The notes under the pieces: model-generated
What the model was told of the DNA's origin: nothing
What the model saw: only the letters and a program-made list of their open reading frames with translations
The model's database searches: none
NCBI GenBank assembly: GCA_012517545.1
Contig: JAAYUW010000136.1
Coordinates: 1-33,756 of the forward strand
Direction: 5' to 3'
Length of the DNA stretch: 33,756 bases
From: Exilispira sp.
GTDB taxonomy: Bacteria; Spirochaetota; JAAYUW01
Shown: piece after piece, positions 1 to 7,360 of the stretch
Layout: each line of letters starts with the position of its first letter
Position numbering within the stretch: the stretch's first letter is position 1
Translations under genes and position numbers: made by a program

Positions 1-18
1 ACAAAGAAAAATTGCAAA

Positions 19-237
19 GAGCCTATTTTCGATATTCGCTTCTTTGTTTTGGTTAAGTGACAAAAAGAAAAAAGAAAAGCAAAAAAATAAACAATCCTAT
101 TTATCATTTATTTATATAAGGATTTATGCATTTCTTTTTTTAAAATAAGCATACAATTGCTGGATGAACAAGTATTTATATGCTATGCTATACATTTTTT
201 CCTTTAATGTTAAAAAGTGTGTATTAACCGGAAGTAA
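19..237 (+). repeat. Dispersed intergenic repeat, copy A
   Basis: This gene-free segment closely matches 13684-13897 along its length, with small gaps, and its right half matches the reverse complement of about 27498-27604. Shared blocks include GAGCCTATTTT, ATATTCGCTTCTTT, TATAAGGATTTAT, TAAAATAAGCAT, TTGCTGGATGAACAAGTA and ATTAACCG. No convincing reading frame or transposase lies in it, and no clear terminal inverted repeat or target duplication could be seen. The left edge may extend beyond the window start. It could be a non-autonomous mobile element, a structured RNA or a protein-binding element; sequence alone does not decide. Confidence 0.8.
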
Positions 238-368
238 CCAGATAAATAACTAAAAACTTTCAAATAAACTTCTGATTGTAGTATTGTCAAGTTTATTCCC
301 GGACTTTAGACTTTCAACTTTTGACTGTTGTATATCAAAATAAAATCAAATCAAGAAAATTTTTGCTC

Positions 369-397
369 TTGACATTTTTTTTCATTTTACGAATATA
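369..397 (+). promoter_or_regulatory. Sigma70-type promoter of the P-loop ATPase/Vor operon
   Basis: TTGACA at 369-374 is followed after 17 bases by AATATA at 392-397, with TATAAA overlapping at 394-399. It sits just upstream of the AAAAGGA ribosome binding site at 411-417 and is the only strong -35/-10 pair before the operon. Confidence 0.6.
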
Positions 398-425
398 AAT
401 TAAGTTATAAAAAAGGATTTTTTAT

Positions 426-1133
426 TTGGATTTTTATAAAAATAAGCGAATTATTATTATTTCCGGGCATTATGGAGTTGGCAAAAGTGAATTCGCTTCA
501 AATTTAGCTATTGCACTTTCTTCATTGGATAAAAAAGTTGCAGTTGTTGATCTTGATATTGTCAATCCCTATTTTACTACTCGAGGTATTACTGATTTTT
601 TAGGTAAATATAGTATAGAAGTTATAGGTCCCTCACGAGAAGCCACTCATGCAGATCTACCGGCTATTCCAAAAGAAGTTGCTGCTGCAATACTTGATGA
701 CAATATCAATCTTGTTATAGATCTTGGTGGAGATGCCGCAGGCTCTAAAGCACTTGGAAGGTATAATGAGATCCTTTCAAAAGTTGGTTACGATTTATTT
801 TACCTTGTGAATGTTAATCGACCTTTTTCAGAGAATCTCGATGGAGTTTTATCTTTTCTTAAAGATATAGAAAATGCTACAAGATTAAAAGTTTCAGGCA
901 TAGTTAATTCCACTCATCTTCTTTTTGAAACTTCTCTTGCTGATCTCAACAGGGGAGAAGAAGTATGCATAGAGGTTAGCAAAATACTTTCTATTCCATA
1001 TAGATATCTTGTATTACCAAGCTGGCTTTTAGAAGAGTATAATAAGTCAAATTTTAAGACTAAAGCGCAGGAAGTTTTTCCTCTTGATCTCACATTACGA
1101 CCAGTCTGGTTGGGGATGGATAATCTTGATTGA
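426..1133 (+). CDS. MinD/ParA-like P-loop ATPase, first gene of the Vor operon
   Basis: This 235-residue protein is a deviant-Walker P-loop NTPase of the MinD/ParA/CobB type. Residues 14-22 hold the loop GHYGVGKSE, residues around 41-51 hold the second motif VVDLDIVNPYF, and LVIDLGGD near residue 100 is the Walker B region. No membrane segment or metal-binding cysteine cluster is visible. The start is TTG at 426, placed eight bases after AAAAGGA (411-417); no ATG fits better. It lies directly upstream of a four-subunit 2-oxoacid:ferredoxin oxidoreductase on the same strand. From that context I infer a role in assembling, inserting cofactor into, or regulating that enzyme, but the exact function is unknown. 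The fold assignment is secure; the role is not. Confidence 0.85.
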   Translation: MDFYKNKRIIIISGHYGVGKSEFASNLAIALSSLDKKVAVVDLDIVNPYFTTRGITDFLGKYSIEVIGPSREATHADLPAIPKEVAAAILDDNINLVIDLGGDAAGSKALGRYNEILSKVGYDLFYLVNVNRPFSENLDGVLSFLKDIENATRLKVSGIVNSTHLLFETSLADLNRGEEVCIEVSKILSIPYRYLVLPSWLLEEYNKSNFKTKAQEVFPLDLTLRPVWLGMDNLD

Positions 1134-1259
1134 TTAAAATTATGATTTTTATCGAATTTTATTATTAAATATAAATTTCATTCTCCATTTTCATTTATTT
1201 AATATTAATACTATTCATAATGTGTTTAAAGATTTTATCAAAATAAAATGGAGGAATTC

Positions 1260-1478
1260 ATGCCAAAAGGAAAAGTTACATTTGCTACTGAATCCTGCAA
1301 GGGTTGCGAACTATGTACCACTGTATGCCCTGTAAAAATTGTTATTATGGATTTTACCAGAATGAATACAAAAGGGTACAATATTGCCACTGTAAAAGAT
1401 ATGGATAAGTGCAATGCATGCGGAAGCTGTGCTAAAATCTGTCCAGATTCAGTTATTACAGTTGAAAGGATAGATTAA
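1260..1478 (+). CDS. vorD: 2-oxoacid:ferredoxin oxidoreductase delta subunit (2x[4Fe-4S] ferredoxin)
   Basis: A 72-residue bacterial-type ferredoxin with two CxxCxxCxxxCP clusters, beginning CKGCELCTTVCP and CNACGSCAKICP. In this enzyme family the delta subunit carries electrons from the thiamine-diphosphate site to external ferredoxin. The reading frame is open from an ATG at 1248, but GGAGG at 1250-1254 lies inside that extension and sits five bases before the ATG at 1260, so 1260 is the better start. It follows the P-loop ATPase by 126 bases and precedes the alpha subunit by 169 bases, the usual delta-alpha-beta-gamma order. A hairpin follows its stop codon. Confidence 0.93.
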   Translation: MPKGKVTFATESCKGCELCTTVCPVKIVIMDFTRMNTKGYNIATVKDMDKCNACGSCAKICPDSVITVERID

Positions 1479-1533
1479 AGAAGTCTAAAACTATAGATAT
1501 TGATAAATGCAGTTATATCAATCTAATACTTCT
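1479..1533 (+). other. Stem-loop just after the vorD stop codon
   Basis: Outer arms AGAAGT (1479-1484) and ACTTCT (1528-1533) enclose an inner stem of AGAT plus TGATA (1495-1505, with an AT bulge) pairing with TATCA plus ATCT (1516-1524). No U-rich run follows, so it does not look like a terminator. It could be an mRNA processing or stability element setting subunit ratios within the operon. Confidence 0.35.
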
Positions 1534-1647
1534 AGTACCTACAAAAATAGAATTTACTATAAAGAAGTGTTTGCCTGGTAAATATTTTTTGATAGAACTG
1601 CAAAAAGTATTTCTAGTTTGATTAGTTTAAAATAAAAGAGGGATGTG

Positions 1648-2715
1648 ATGGGAAAGAAAATTTTAATGAAAGGAAACGAAGCTGTTGCTGAAGCAGCAAT
1701 AAGAGCAAATTGCAGATTCTTTTTTGGATATCCGATTACTCCTCAAAATGAAATTCCAGAATATATGTCTAGAGAATTACCAAAAAGGGGAGGAGTTTAC
1801 TTACAGGCTGAAGCAGAATTTGCTGCCATCAACATGATATACGGTGCAGCTGGTTCTGGTGCAAGAGTTATGACATCTTCTTCATCACCAGGAATATCAT
1901 TGATGGCTGAAGGAATCTCCTATATTATAGGAGCTCAACTTCCATGTGTTTTAGTAAATATGGTAAGAGGTGGTCCAGGACTTGGTAATATTGCCCCTGC
2001 TCAGTCAGACTACAATCAGGCAGTTAAAGGAACTACTCATGGCGATGTTCATCTTATAGTTCTAGCACCTTCCTCGATTCAAGAAGCTGTGGATCTCATG
2101 TATGATGCTTTTGATCTGGCTGATCTGTATAGGAACCCAGTTCTGGTTTTAGGTGATGGTATGATAGGTCAGATGATGGAACCTGTTGAATTTAAAGAGG
2201 CTACAAATAAGAAATTACCTCCCAAAACATGGGCAGCTACTGGTACAAGGAATTCTCCCGATGGTAAGAGAAGAATAATAAACTCGCTTTTTATGGAACC
2301 AGAAGATCTTGAAAGCTTAAATCTGGCACTACAGAAAAAATATAAAGAAGTTGTAGAGAAAGAAGTTAGATATGAGTTGTATAAGATGGACTCTAAACTT
2401 GATGTTATCTTTACAGCTTATGGTACAACTTCTCGAATAGTTAAATATGTTATAAAAAAACTGGAGGAGGAAGGGATCCATGCCGGTCTTATTCGACCTA
2501 TTACTCTATGGCCATTCCCACAGCAAATAATAGGCGAATATGCCAGCAATTCTTCGGCTAAAGCATTTGTATCTGTAGAAATGTCAAGTGGTCAGATGGT
2601 TGAAGATGTAAGGCTTTCTGTTAATGGTAAAAAGCCAGTGTATTTTTATGGAAGAACTGGTGGAATTGTTCCAGAGCCTAAAGAAATAATTTCTTATGTA
2701 AAATCTATATTATAA
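1648..2715 (+). CDS. vorB: 2-oxoacid:ferredoxin oxidoreductase alpha subunit (VorB/KorA type)
   Basis: This 355-residue protein is the alpha (pyrimidine-binding plus transketolase C-terminal-like) subunit of a CoA-dependent 2-oxoacid:ferredoxin oxidoreductase. GYPITPQNEIPEYM (residues 27-40) and the downstream SSSSPGISLMAEGISY and RGGPGLGNIAPAQSDY blocks are hallmarks. The pattern most resembles proteins annotated VorB (2-ketoisovalerate), but substrate cannot be told from motifs: 2-oxoglutarate (KorA) is a real alternative, and icd in this window would supply it. A GTG at 1645 is in frame, but GAGGG at 1638-1642 is spaced better for the ATG at 1648. The gene sits between the delta and beta subunits. 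Confidence 0.92.
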   Translation: MGKKILMKGNEAVAEAAIRANCRFFFGYPITPQNEIPEYMSRELPKRGGVYLQAEAEFAAINMIYGAAGSGARVMTSSSSPGISLMAEGISYIIGAQLPCVLVNMVRGGPGLGNIAPAQSDYNQAVKGTTHGDVHLIVLAPSSIQEAVDLMYDAFDLADLYRNPVLVLGDGMIGQMMEPVEFKEATNKKLPPKTWAATGTRNSPDGKRRIINSLFMEPEDLESLNLALQKKYKEVVEKEVRYELYKMDSKLDVIFTAYGTTSRIVKYVIKKLEEEGIHAGLIRPITLWPFPQQIIGEYASNSSAKAFVSVEMSSGQMVEDVRLSVNGKKPVYFYGRTGGIVPEPKEIISYVKSIL

Positions 2716-2747
2716 GATTTTCGAAAGAGTTAAGAGTATAATATTTT

Positions 2748-2791
2748 AGCATCCAATTAATAATTTCTTAAATCGCTTTTATCAGGATGCT
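2748..2791 (+). other. Possible long-loop hairpin between alpha and beta subunit genes
   Basis: AGCATCC (2748-2754) pairs with GGATGCT (2785-2791) across a 30-base loop, and TTTT is at 2791-2794. A 7-bp stem with so long a loop is a poor intrinsic terminator. It may be a partial attenuator or chance. Confidence 0.2.
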
Positions 2792-2824
2792 TTTGGTTTA
2801 AAAGAAAATTAAAAAGGAAAAATA

Positions 2825-3583
2825 ATGGGAAAGATAGTATATGAAAAATCTAAAGGATTAACCGATACTCCTCTTCATTATTGTCCTGGTTGCTTGCATG
2901 GAGTCGTTCACAAATTGATTGCTGAATGTTTGGTTGAGCTTGATATACTGGATAAAACCATTGGAGTTGCTCCAGTTGGTTGTGCAGTATTTTCTTATAG
3001 ATATTTTAACTGTGATATGCATGAAGCTGCTCATGGAAGAGCTCCCGCTGTCGCTACTGGTATAAAAAGAGCGCTACCCGATTCTGTGGTATTTACCTAT
3101 CAAGGAGATGGAGATCTTGCTTCAATTGGAACTGGAGATATTGTCCATGTAGCACATCGTGGAGAGAAGATAACTACGATTTTTATAAATAATGCAATAT
3201 ATGGTATGACCGGTGGGCAGATGGCTCCAACAACATTACCAGGACAGAAAACTACTACTTCACCTTATGGAAGAGATCCAGCACATTGTGGAATGCCATA
3301 TCGTGTCTCTGAAATGCTTGCGACTATCCCTTCCGCTGCATATATTACCAGAGTCTCAGTATACGACATTCCTCATATAGTAAGAGCAAAAGCTGCCATC
3401 AAAAAAGCTTTTCAAATGCAAATAGAAGGGAAAGGATTTTCTCTTGTTGAGGTTCTTTCGACATGTCCTACAAACTGGGGTCTGACTCCTATAGAGTCAA
3501 TTTCCTGGTTGAAAGAAAATATGGAACCGTATTATCCATTAGGCGTTTACAAAGATGTATCAGCAAGCGAGGGAGGAAACTAA
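2825..3583 (+). CDS. vorA: 2-oxoacid:ferredoxin oxidoreductase beta subunit (thiamine diphosphate-binding)
   Basis: This 252-residue protein is the thiamine-diphosphate-binding beta subunit. YCPGCLHG (residues 19-26) contains the CPGC motif typical of the family. YQGDGDLASIGTGD followed by FINNAIYGMTGGQ is the GDG...N motif that binds Mg2+ and the diphosphate. The length is normal for stand-alone beta subunits. The ATG at 2825 follows AAAAAGGAAAAATA. Its stop codon overlaps the next start by one base (TAATG), so beta and gamma are probably translationally coupled. Together with alpha, gamma and delta it should oxidatively decarboxylate a 2-oxoacid to the acyl-CoA while reducing ferredoxin, or run in reverse. 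Confidence 0.94.
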   Translation: MGKIVYEKSKGLTDTPLHYCPGCLHGVVHKLIAECLVELDILDKTIGVAPVGCAVFSYRYFNCDMHEAAHGRAPAVATGIKRALPDSVVFTYQGDGDLASIGTGDIVHVAHRGEKITTIFINNAIYGMTGGQMAPTTLPGQKTTTSPYGRDPAHCGMPYRVSEMLATIPSAAYITRVSVYDIPHIVRAKAAIKKAFQMQIEGKGFSLVEVLSTCPTNWGLTPIESISWLKENMEPYYPLGVYKDVSASEGGN

Positions 3584-4134
3584 TGCACGAAGAAATTATA
3601 ATCTCTGGTTTTGGTGGACAGGGAGTTATGCTTCTGGGGAAGTTTTTATCTGAAGCGGCTATGGAAGAGAATAAACAGGTGTCCTGGCTTCCTTCTTATG
3701 GTCCTGAAATGCGAGGTGGAACGGCAAACTGTCATGTTATAATCTCAGATGAACCTATAGCGTCTCCAGTAATAGTTGAAAGTACTATGCTTGTAGCGAT
3801 GAACAGACCTTCACTTGAAAAATTTCAGAAAACTATAAAAAAAGGTGGTGCTCTATTTATAAATTCTTCAATAATCGATATTGATACTGATAGATCAGAT
3901 GTAATTGTCTACAAAATTCCTGTAAACGATATTGCTAGCAAAATAGGATCTCAAAAGATTATAAATATGGTTATGTGTGGAGCTATGATTCAAGCTAAAA
4001 AATTAGTCAGTATCGATACTATGATCAATGTGTTTAAGGAAAATCTTACTGGAAGCAAGGAAAAATTTATTGACCTTAATATTGCTGCTCTTAAAGAAGG
4101 AATGAAATATTTTTCTGAAAATTATAAATCTTAG
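3583..4134 (+). CDS. vorC: 2-oxoacid:ferredoxin oxidoreductase gamma subunit
   Basis: This 183-residue protein is the gamma subunit. It opens with EIIISGFGGQGVMLLGKFL and carries LPSYGPEMRGGTANCHVIIS, both characteristic of the domain that helps bind CoA. The frame is open upstream to 3463 inside the beta gene, but the strong GGGAGG at 3571-3576 and the one-base overlap with the beta stop place the start at ATG 3583. It is the last gene of the operon: a strong terminator follows at 4238-4269. Confidence 0.94.
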   Translation: MHEEIIISGFGGQGVMLLGKFLSEAAMEENKQVSWLPSYGPEMRGGTANCHVIISDEPIASPVIVESTMLVAMNRPSLEKFQKTIKKGGALFINSSIIDIDTDRSDVIVYKIPVNDIASKIGSQKIINMVMCGAMIQAKKLVSIDTMINVFKENLTGSKEKFIDLNIAALKEGMKYFSENYKS

Positions 4135-4237
4135 CTAATTAAAAGAAATTCATCCTTAAAATTATTTTTTTCGCTTTTCACAAATAGATAAAAAGATTAT
4201 GAATCTATTTTATTTCTTTTCACATATTTATTTTATG

Positions 4238-4269
4238 GGGGATAGCTATATTGCTATCTCCATTTTTTT
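4238..4269 (+). terminator. Rho-independent terminator of the Vor operon
   Basis: A 9-bp stem with one G-U pair (4238-4246 with 4253-4261: GGGATAGC-type arm against GCTATCTCC) closes a 6-base loop TATATT. It is followed by A and seven T (4263-4269). It is the clearest intrinsic terminator on the plus strand. Confidence 0.9.
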
Positions 4270-4471
4270 AAAATAATATGATTTTTTTATAGATCTTCTT
4301 TTAAATTATCATTTGAAAATTCATTAATCAAAAATTCATTTCAATTTAATATTATAGTAAAGTTAACATCTATAAAAATTGGATACCTCAGCATTTTTAT
4401 TTAAATGCATTTTTCTTTCATTCAAAGTGGATAGAAAAAATAAAGAAAATCATAAAAATTTATTTAATTAG

Positions 4472-4500
4472 TTGACAAAATGAAATGATTGTGTTATTAA
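4472..4500 (+). promoter_or_regulatory. Strong sigma70-type promoter for the epimerase gene
   Basis: A perfect -35 box TTGACA (4472-4477), a 17-base spacer and TATTAA (4495-4500). The expected transcription start, about 4507, falls at the edge of the palindrome that follows, so the promoter is probably repressible. Confidence 0.7.
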
Positions 4501-4507
4501 ATTAATA

Positions 4508-4523
4508 GTGAGTGAGTGCTCAC
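4508..4523 (+). promoter_or_regulatory. TetR-like operator at the transcription start
   Basis: GTGAGTGAGTGCTCAC spans the site. The palindromic arms GTGAG (4512-4516) and CTCAC (4519-4523) flank TG, and an extra GTGAG lies at 4508-4512. Many TetR/AcrR-family operators have the form TGAGTGA...TCACTCA, so a TetR-family repressor is the likely ligand. No TetR gene lies in the window. Confidence 0.6.
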
Positions 4524-4700
4524 ATTGTTTCTTATTAATGTTTATATTACAGTTTTTTTTATTAATATTTCTTATTTTAGAATATTAATATTAATACACT
4601 ATCATGCATCTTTAGATAGTAAATATTTGTATTTATATATTTGTACAAAAGTAGAGATTTTTGAATTTTATTAAAAAAAATATACGAAGGGAGAGCAAAT

Positions 4701-5747
4701 ATGGTATTGGTAACAGGTGGAGCTGGATTTCTTGGAAGTGTTCTTGTAAAGAAACTTATTGAGTTAAACAAAAAGGTTAGAATTCTTGCATTAAAAAACG
4801 AGGATCTTTCATCTTTAAAAGATTACGATCTGGAGGTTGTTTATGGAGATGTTAGAGATGAAAAACTTATATATGAAATAATGGATGGAGTTGATGAAGT
4901 ATATCATCTTGCAAGTATGATTTCTATAACTTCAAATAAACCAGATGTCTTATATGATATAAATGTTAATGGTGTTGTTAATGTTGCTAAAAATGCATTG
5001 AAAAGAAATGTAAAATCGATGGTCTATGTTTCTTCTATTCATTCTTTTGCTGATCTAATAAATGGATTTGTTATCGATGAAACTATACCTATATCACCTA
5101 TCAATGCAATTGGGACTTATGGGAAGACAAAAGCTATTGCTACTTTAAAGATCAAAGAATATGTTGAGAAAGGTCTGAATTGCAAGATAGTTTGTCCCTC
5201 AGGAATAATTGGTCCTTTCGATTACCGACCATCGCGTATGGGAAAGCTTATACTTGATTATTTAAAAGGTAAAGTTTGGTATACTCTAAATGGAGGATAC
5301 AATTTTGTAGATGTTAGAGATGTAGCTGAAGGTTGTATCCTTGCTTCACAATATGGAAAAAAAGGTGAAATCTATCTACTTACTGGTGAATATCTTTCAT
5401 TTGATGAACTTTACAAACAGATAAGTTTGAAAATAAAAAAAGAAAAAAAACTTATACGTATTCCAGATTTTATATTATCTATTGTTGCATATATTGAAGA
5501 TATTTTTGTTAATAGACGTGGTAGAGAGCCTCTCGTAACTGCTGAATCACTTACTATTATAAAAAGTAATGCGAAAGCAAGCTGCAAAAAAGCTACTGAT
5601 GAACTTGGTTATAGCTATAGACCTATAGATCAAACGTTAAATGACACGGTCGATTGGTTTTTATTTTACTTTAAAGATGAAATCAATAGATCAAAAAAGT
5701 TATCATCCAGGAAGCACACCAAAACTTTACAGATAAGTAATAGGTAA
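4701..5747 (+). CDS. NAD(P)-dependent epimerase/reductase, extended SDR family
   Basis: This 348-residue protein is an extended short-chain dehydrogenase. The Rossmann motif TGGAGFLG (residues 5-12) binds NAD(P), GDVRDE near residue 50 follows the pattern of the family, SS near residue 112 and YGKTK (about 138-142) give the catalytic Ser-Tyr-Lys set. It most resembles dihydroflavonol-4-reductase-like or sterol/hopanoid-associated reductases rather than UDP-glucose epimerases, but the substrate cannot be read from the motifs. GGGAG lies just before the ATG at 4701. Its promoter is overlapped by a TetR-like palindrome, suggesting induction by a ligand, possibly an acyl compound. The C-terminal 25 residues are basic and low in conservation features. 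The next gene starts 39 bases later and may be cotranscribed. Confidence 0.85.
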   Translation: MVLVTGGAGFLGSVLVKKLIELNKKVRILALKNEDLSSLKDYDLEVVYGDVRDEKLIYEIMDGVDEVYHLASMISITSNKPDVLYDINVNGVVNVAKNALKRNVKSMVYVSSIHSFADLINGFVIDETIPISPINAIGTYGKTKAIATLKIKEYVEKGLNCKIVCPSGIIGPFDYRPSRMGKLILDYLKGKVWYTLNGGYNFVDVRDVAEGCILASQYGKKGEIYLLTGEYLSFDELYKQISLKIKKEKKLIRIPDFILSIVAYIEDIFVNRRGREPLVTAESLTIIKSNAKASCKKATDELGYSYRPIDQTLNDTVDWFLFYFKDEINRSKKLSSRKHTKTLQISNR

Positions 5748-5786
5748 AGCCTTTTATTTTTTTGTAAAAAAGGTATCATCTTCTTG

Positions 5787-7274
5787 ATGAAATCAATAAT
5801 AGTAACAATTCAAGAAAATAGATATTCATTTTCTCCATTAATAACTATATCCGAGTTTTTTAATGTTGATGTAGATATCTTGTTTTTGAAGGATATTTCG
5901 CAGGATCTAGATGATTCGCAATATTTAGAAAATATCAAACAGCAGATTTTGAAAAGTCGATTAAAAGTTGATAACGAAGAACTAAATATCTTTTTTTTCT
6001 CTATACATGGATGGTTCAGACGATTTTTTTTATCCACTGTATATATTTTAAAAAAATACTTTCCAGATTCGTTATTTATAGCTGGTGGACCTGATGTCGT
6101 CGGTGCTCCAGATCTTTATTTTAAATATTTTGATATTTTATCCATACAGGAAGGGGAATTATTTTTAATAGATCTTTTTGAATTGTTACAAATAATTGAA
6201 AAAAGAATGATAGATGATCTTATTATCTCAGATATAGCATTCAGCTATTCACAATTTTCCAGAATAAACTTTAAGACTATAAATTCACCAGACAAATTTT
6301 TTTCTGAAAAACAAACAAAAAATCTGTATGTAATACCAGCTTCTTTGTTAAGATCAAAGAAATTTCTTATAGATTACTATATCAAAAATAGTGAGGAATT
6401 ATCTCTCACTGAAAGTTTACTTGAAATTATTAACTGCAAGATCAATCAAATCGACGATTATAAAGATATATTTAAATTTTTCCCACTATTTCCAATAAGA
6501 AATAATTTTTACCATCCTCTTGAAATAGTTAGAGGATGTCCACAAGCCTGTAAATATTGCCAGGTTGGTTATTTTTTTGGTAAAATCCCACGCTGCAAAG
6601 ATCTGGATATACTTAAAATTTTTATTTTCTACCAGCTTAAAAATAATAAGAAACATATAAGATTTATTTCTCCTAACCTTGCTTTGTATTTTGAAAAAAG
6701 CTCAATATCTGAGAAGATTGACCAATGGATCCAGCTTATTGAGGATGTTCAAGCTTACTCATATAGGTTTCAAATAAAGCCAGAAATATATCTTGGTTCC
6801 TTTCCATCTGAGCTTTCACTTAGTTATTTGAACTCTGAATTCCTTGATTTTATAGCTAAGTATAGTGCTTCAAAGATTTTAACTATAGGTGTTCAGACTG
6901 TTTCAAAAGAATTGCAGAACTTTATTGGCAGATACGATCCTCTGGGAATCCTCGATGAAGCTATTGATTTTTCAGTCAAAAAATCTCTCATCCCAATAAT
7001 TGATATTATTTTTGGGTTGCCTTATGAAACTGATAGCCATAGAGATATTACACTTTCATTTTTAGAAAAAAAATTGAATGATAATGTTACAGCAAATATA
7101 CACTATTTTCTTCCAATAGCGGGAACACCTTTTGAGGATTTTGAACCTTCGCCTATAGGTAAAAATGATCTTAAAAGGATCTTAAATCTCCAGGCGAAAG
7201 GTTTTGCCAGAGGAAATTTTTTAAAACAAATGTCAGATTATAGAACAAGACTCAAGATTCCGGATAATTTGTGA
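5787..7274 (+). CDS. B12-binding-domain radical SAM protein
   Basis: This 495-residue protein has a cobalamin-binding-like N-terminal fold, with AGGPDVVGAPD near residues 98-108. The radical SAM core has a CxxxCxxC cluster at C251, C255 and C258 (RGCPQACKYC) that binds the [4Fe-4S] used to cleave S-adenosylmethionine. The B12-ligand His motif DxHxxG is not clear, so the N-terminal domain may be degenerate. It resembles the MJ_1487/MJ_0865-type families of B12-binding/radical SAM proteins of unknown function. A TTG at 5784 is in frame; ATG 5787 is chosen. The AAAAAAGG upstream is 13 bases away and could be sequestered by pairing with CCTTTT at 5751-5756. Confidence 0.85.
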   Translation: MKSIIVTIQENRYSFSPLITISEFFNVDVDILFLKDISQDLDDSQYLENIKQQILKSRLKVDNEELNIFFFSIHGWFRRFFLSTVYILKKYFPDSLFIAGGPDVVGAPDLYFKYFDILSIQEGELFLIDLFELLQIIEKRMIDDLIISDIAFSYSQFSRINFKTINSPDKFFSEKQTKNLYVIPASLLRSKKFLIDYYIKNSEELSLTESLLEIINCKINQIDDYKDIFKFFPLFPIRNNFYHPLEIVRGCPQACKYCQVGYFFGKIPRCKDLDILKIFIFYQLKNNKKHIRFISPNLALYFEKSSISEKIDQWIQLIEDVQAYSYRFQIKPEIYLGSFPSELSLSYLNSEFLDFIAKYSASKILTIGVQTVSKELQNFIGRYDPLGILDEAIDFSVKKSLIPIIDIIFGLPYETDSHRDITLSFLEKKLNDNVTANIHYFLPIAGTPFEDFEPSPIGKNDLKRILNLQAKGFARGNFLKQMSDYRTRLKIPDNL

Positions 7275-7315
7275 ATCTTTTAAATTAGTTGTTTTTTTTA
7301 AAAAGGTTGAAAGTT

Positions 7316-7343
7316 GTTTTTCAAATTTACAAAATTTGAAAAC
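7316..7343 (+). other. AT-rich hairpin just upstream of lepA
   Basis: Arms at 7316-7328 (GTTTTTCAAATTT) and 7332-7343 (AAATTTGAAAAC) pair over 12 bp with one bulged T and a loop of ACA. No T-run follows. The lepA start lies 17 bases downstream without a good Shine-Dalgarno sequence, so the hairpin may shape the initiation region. Confidence 0.4.
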
Positions 7344-7360
7344 TATGTAATATATACGAG

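Larger units (their letters stand above)
4270..4700 (+). other. AT-rich intergenic leader before the epimerase gene
   Basis: No gene was found in this 431-base stretch. It holds the -35/-10 pair at 4472-4500 and the palindrome at 4508-4523, followed by an untranslated leader of nearly 200 bases before the ATG at 4701. I see no recognisable riboswitch in the leader. Confidence 0.5.

Noticed and set aside
4577-4771. Minus-strand ORF across the epimerase leader
   Set aside because: It overlaps the true epimerase start on the other strand and shows no motif.
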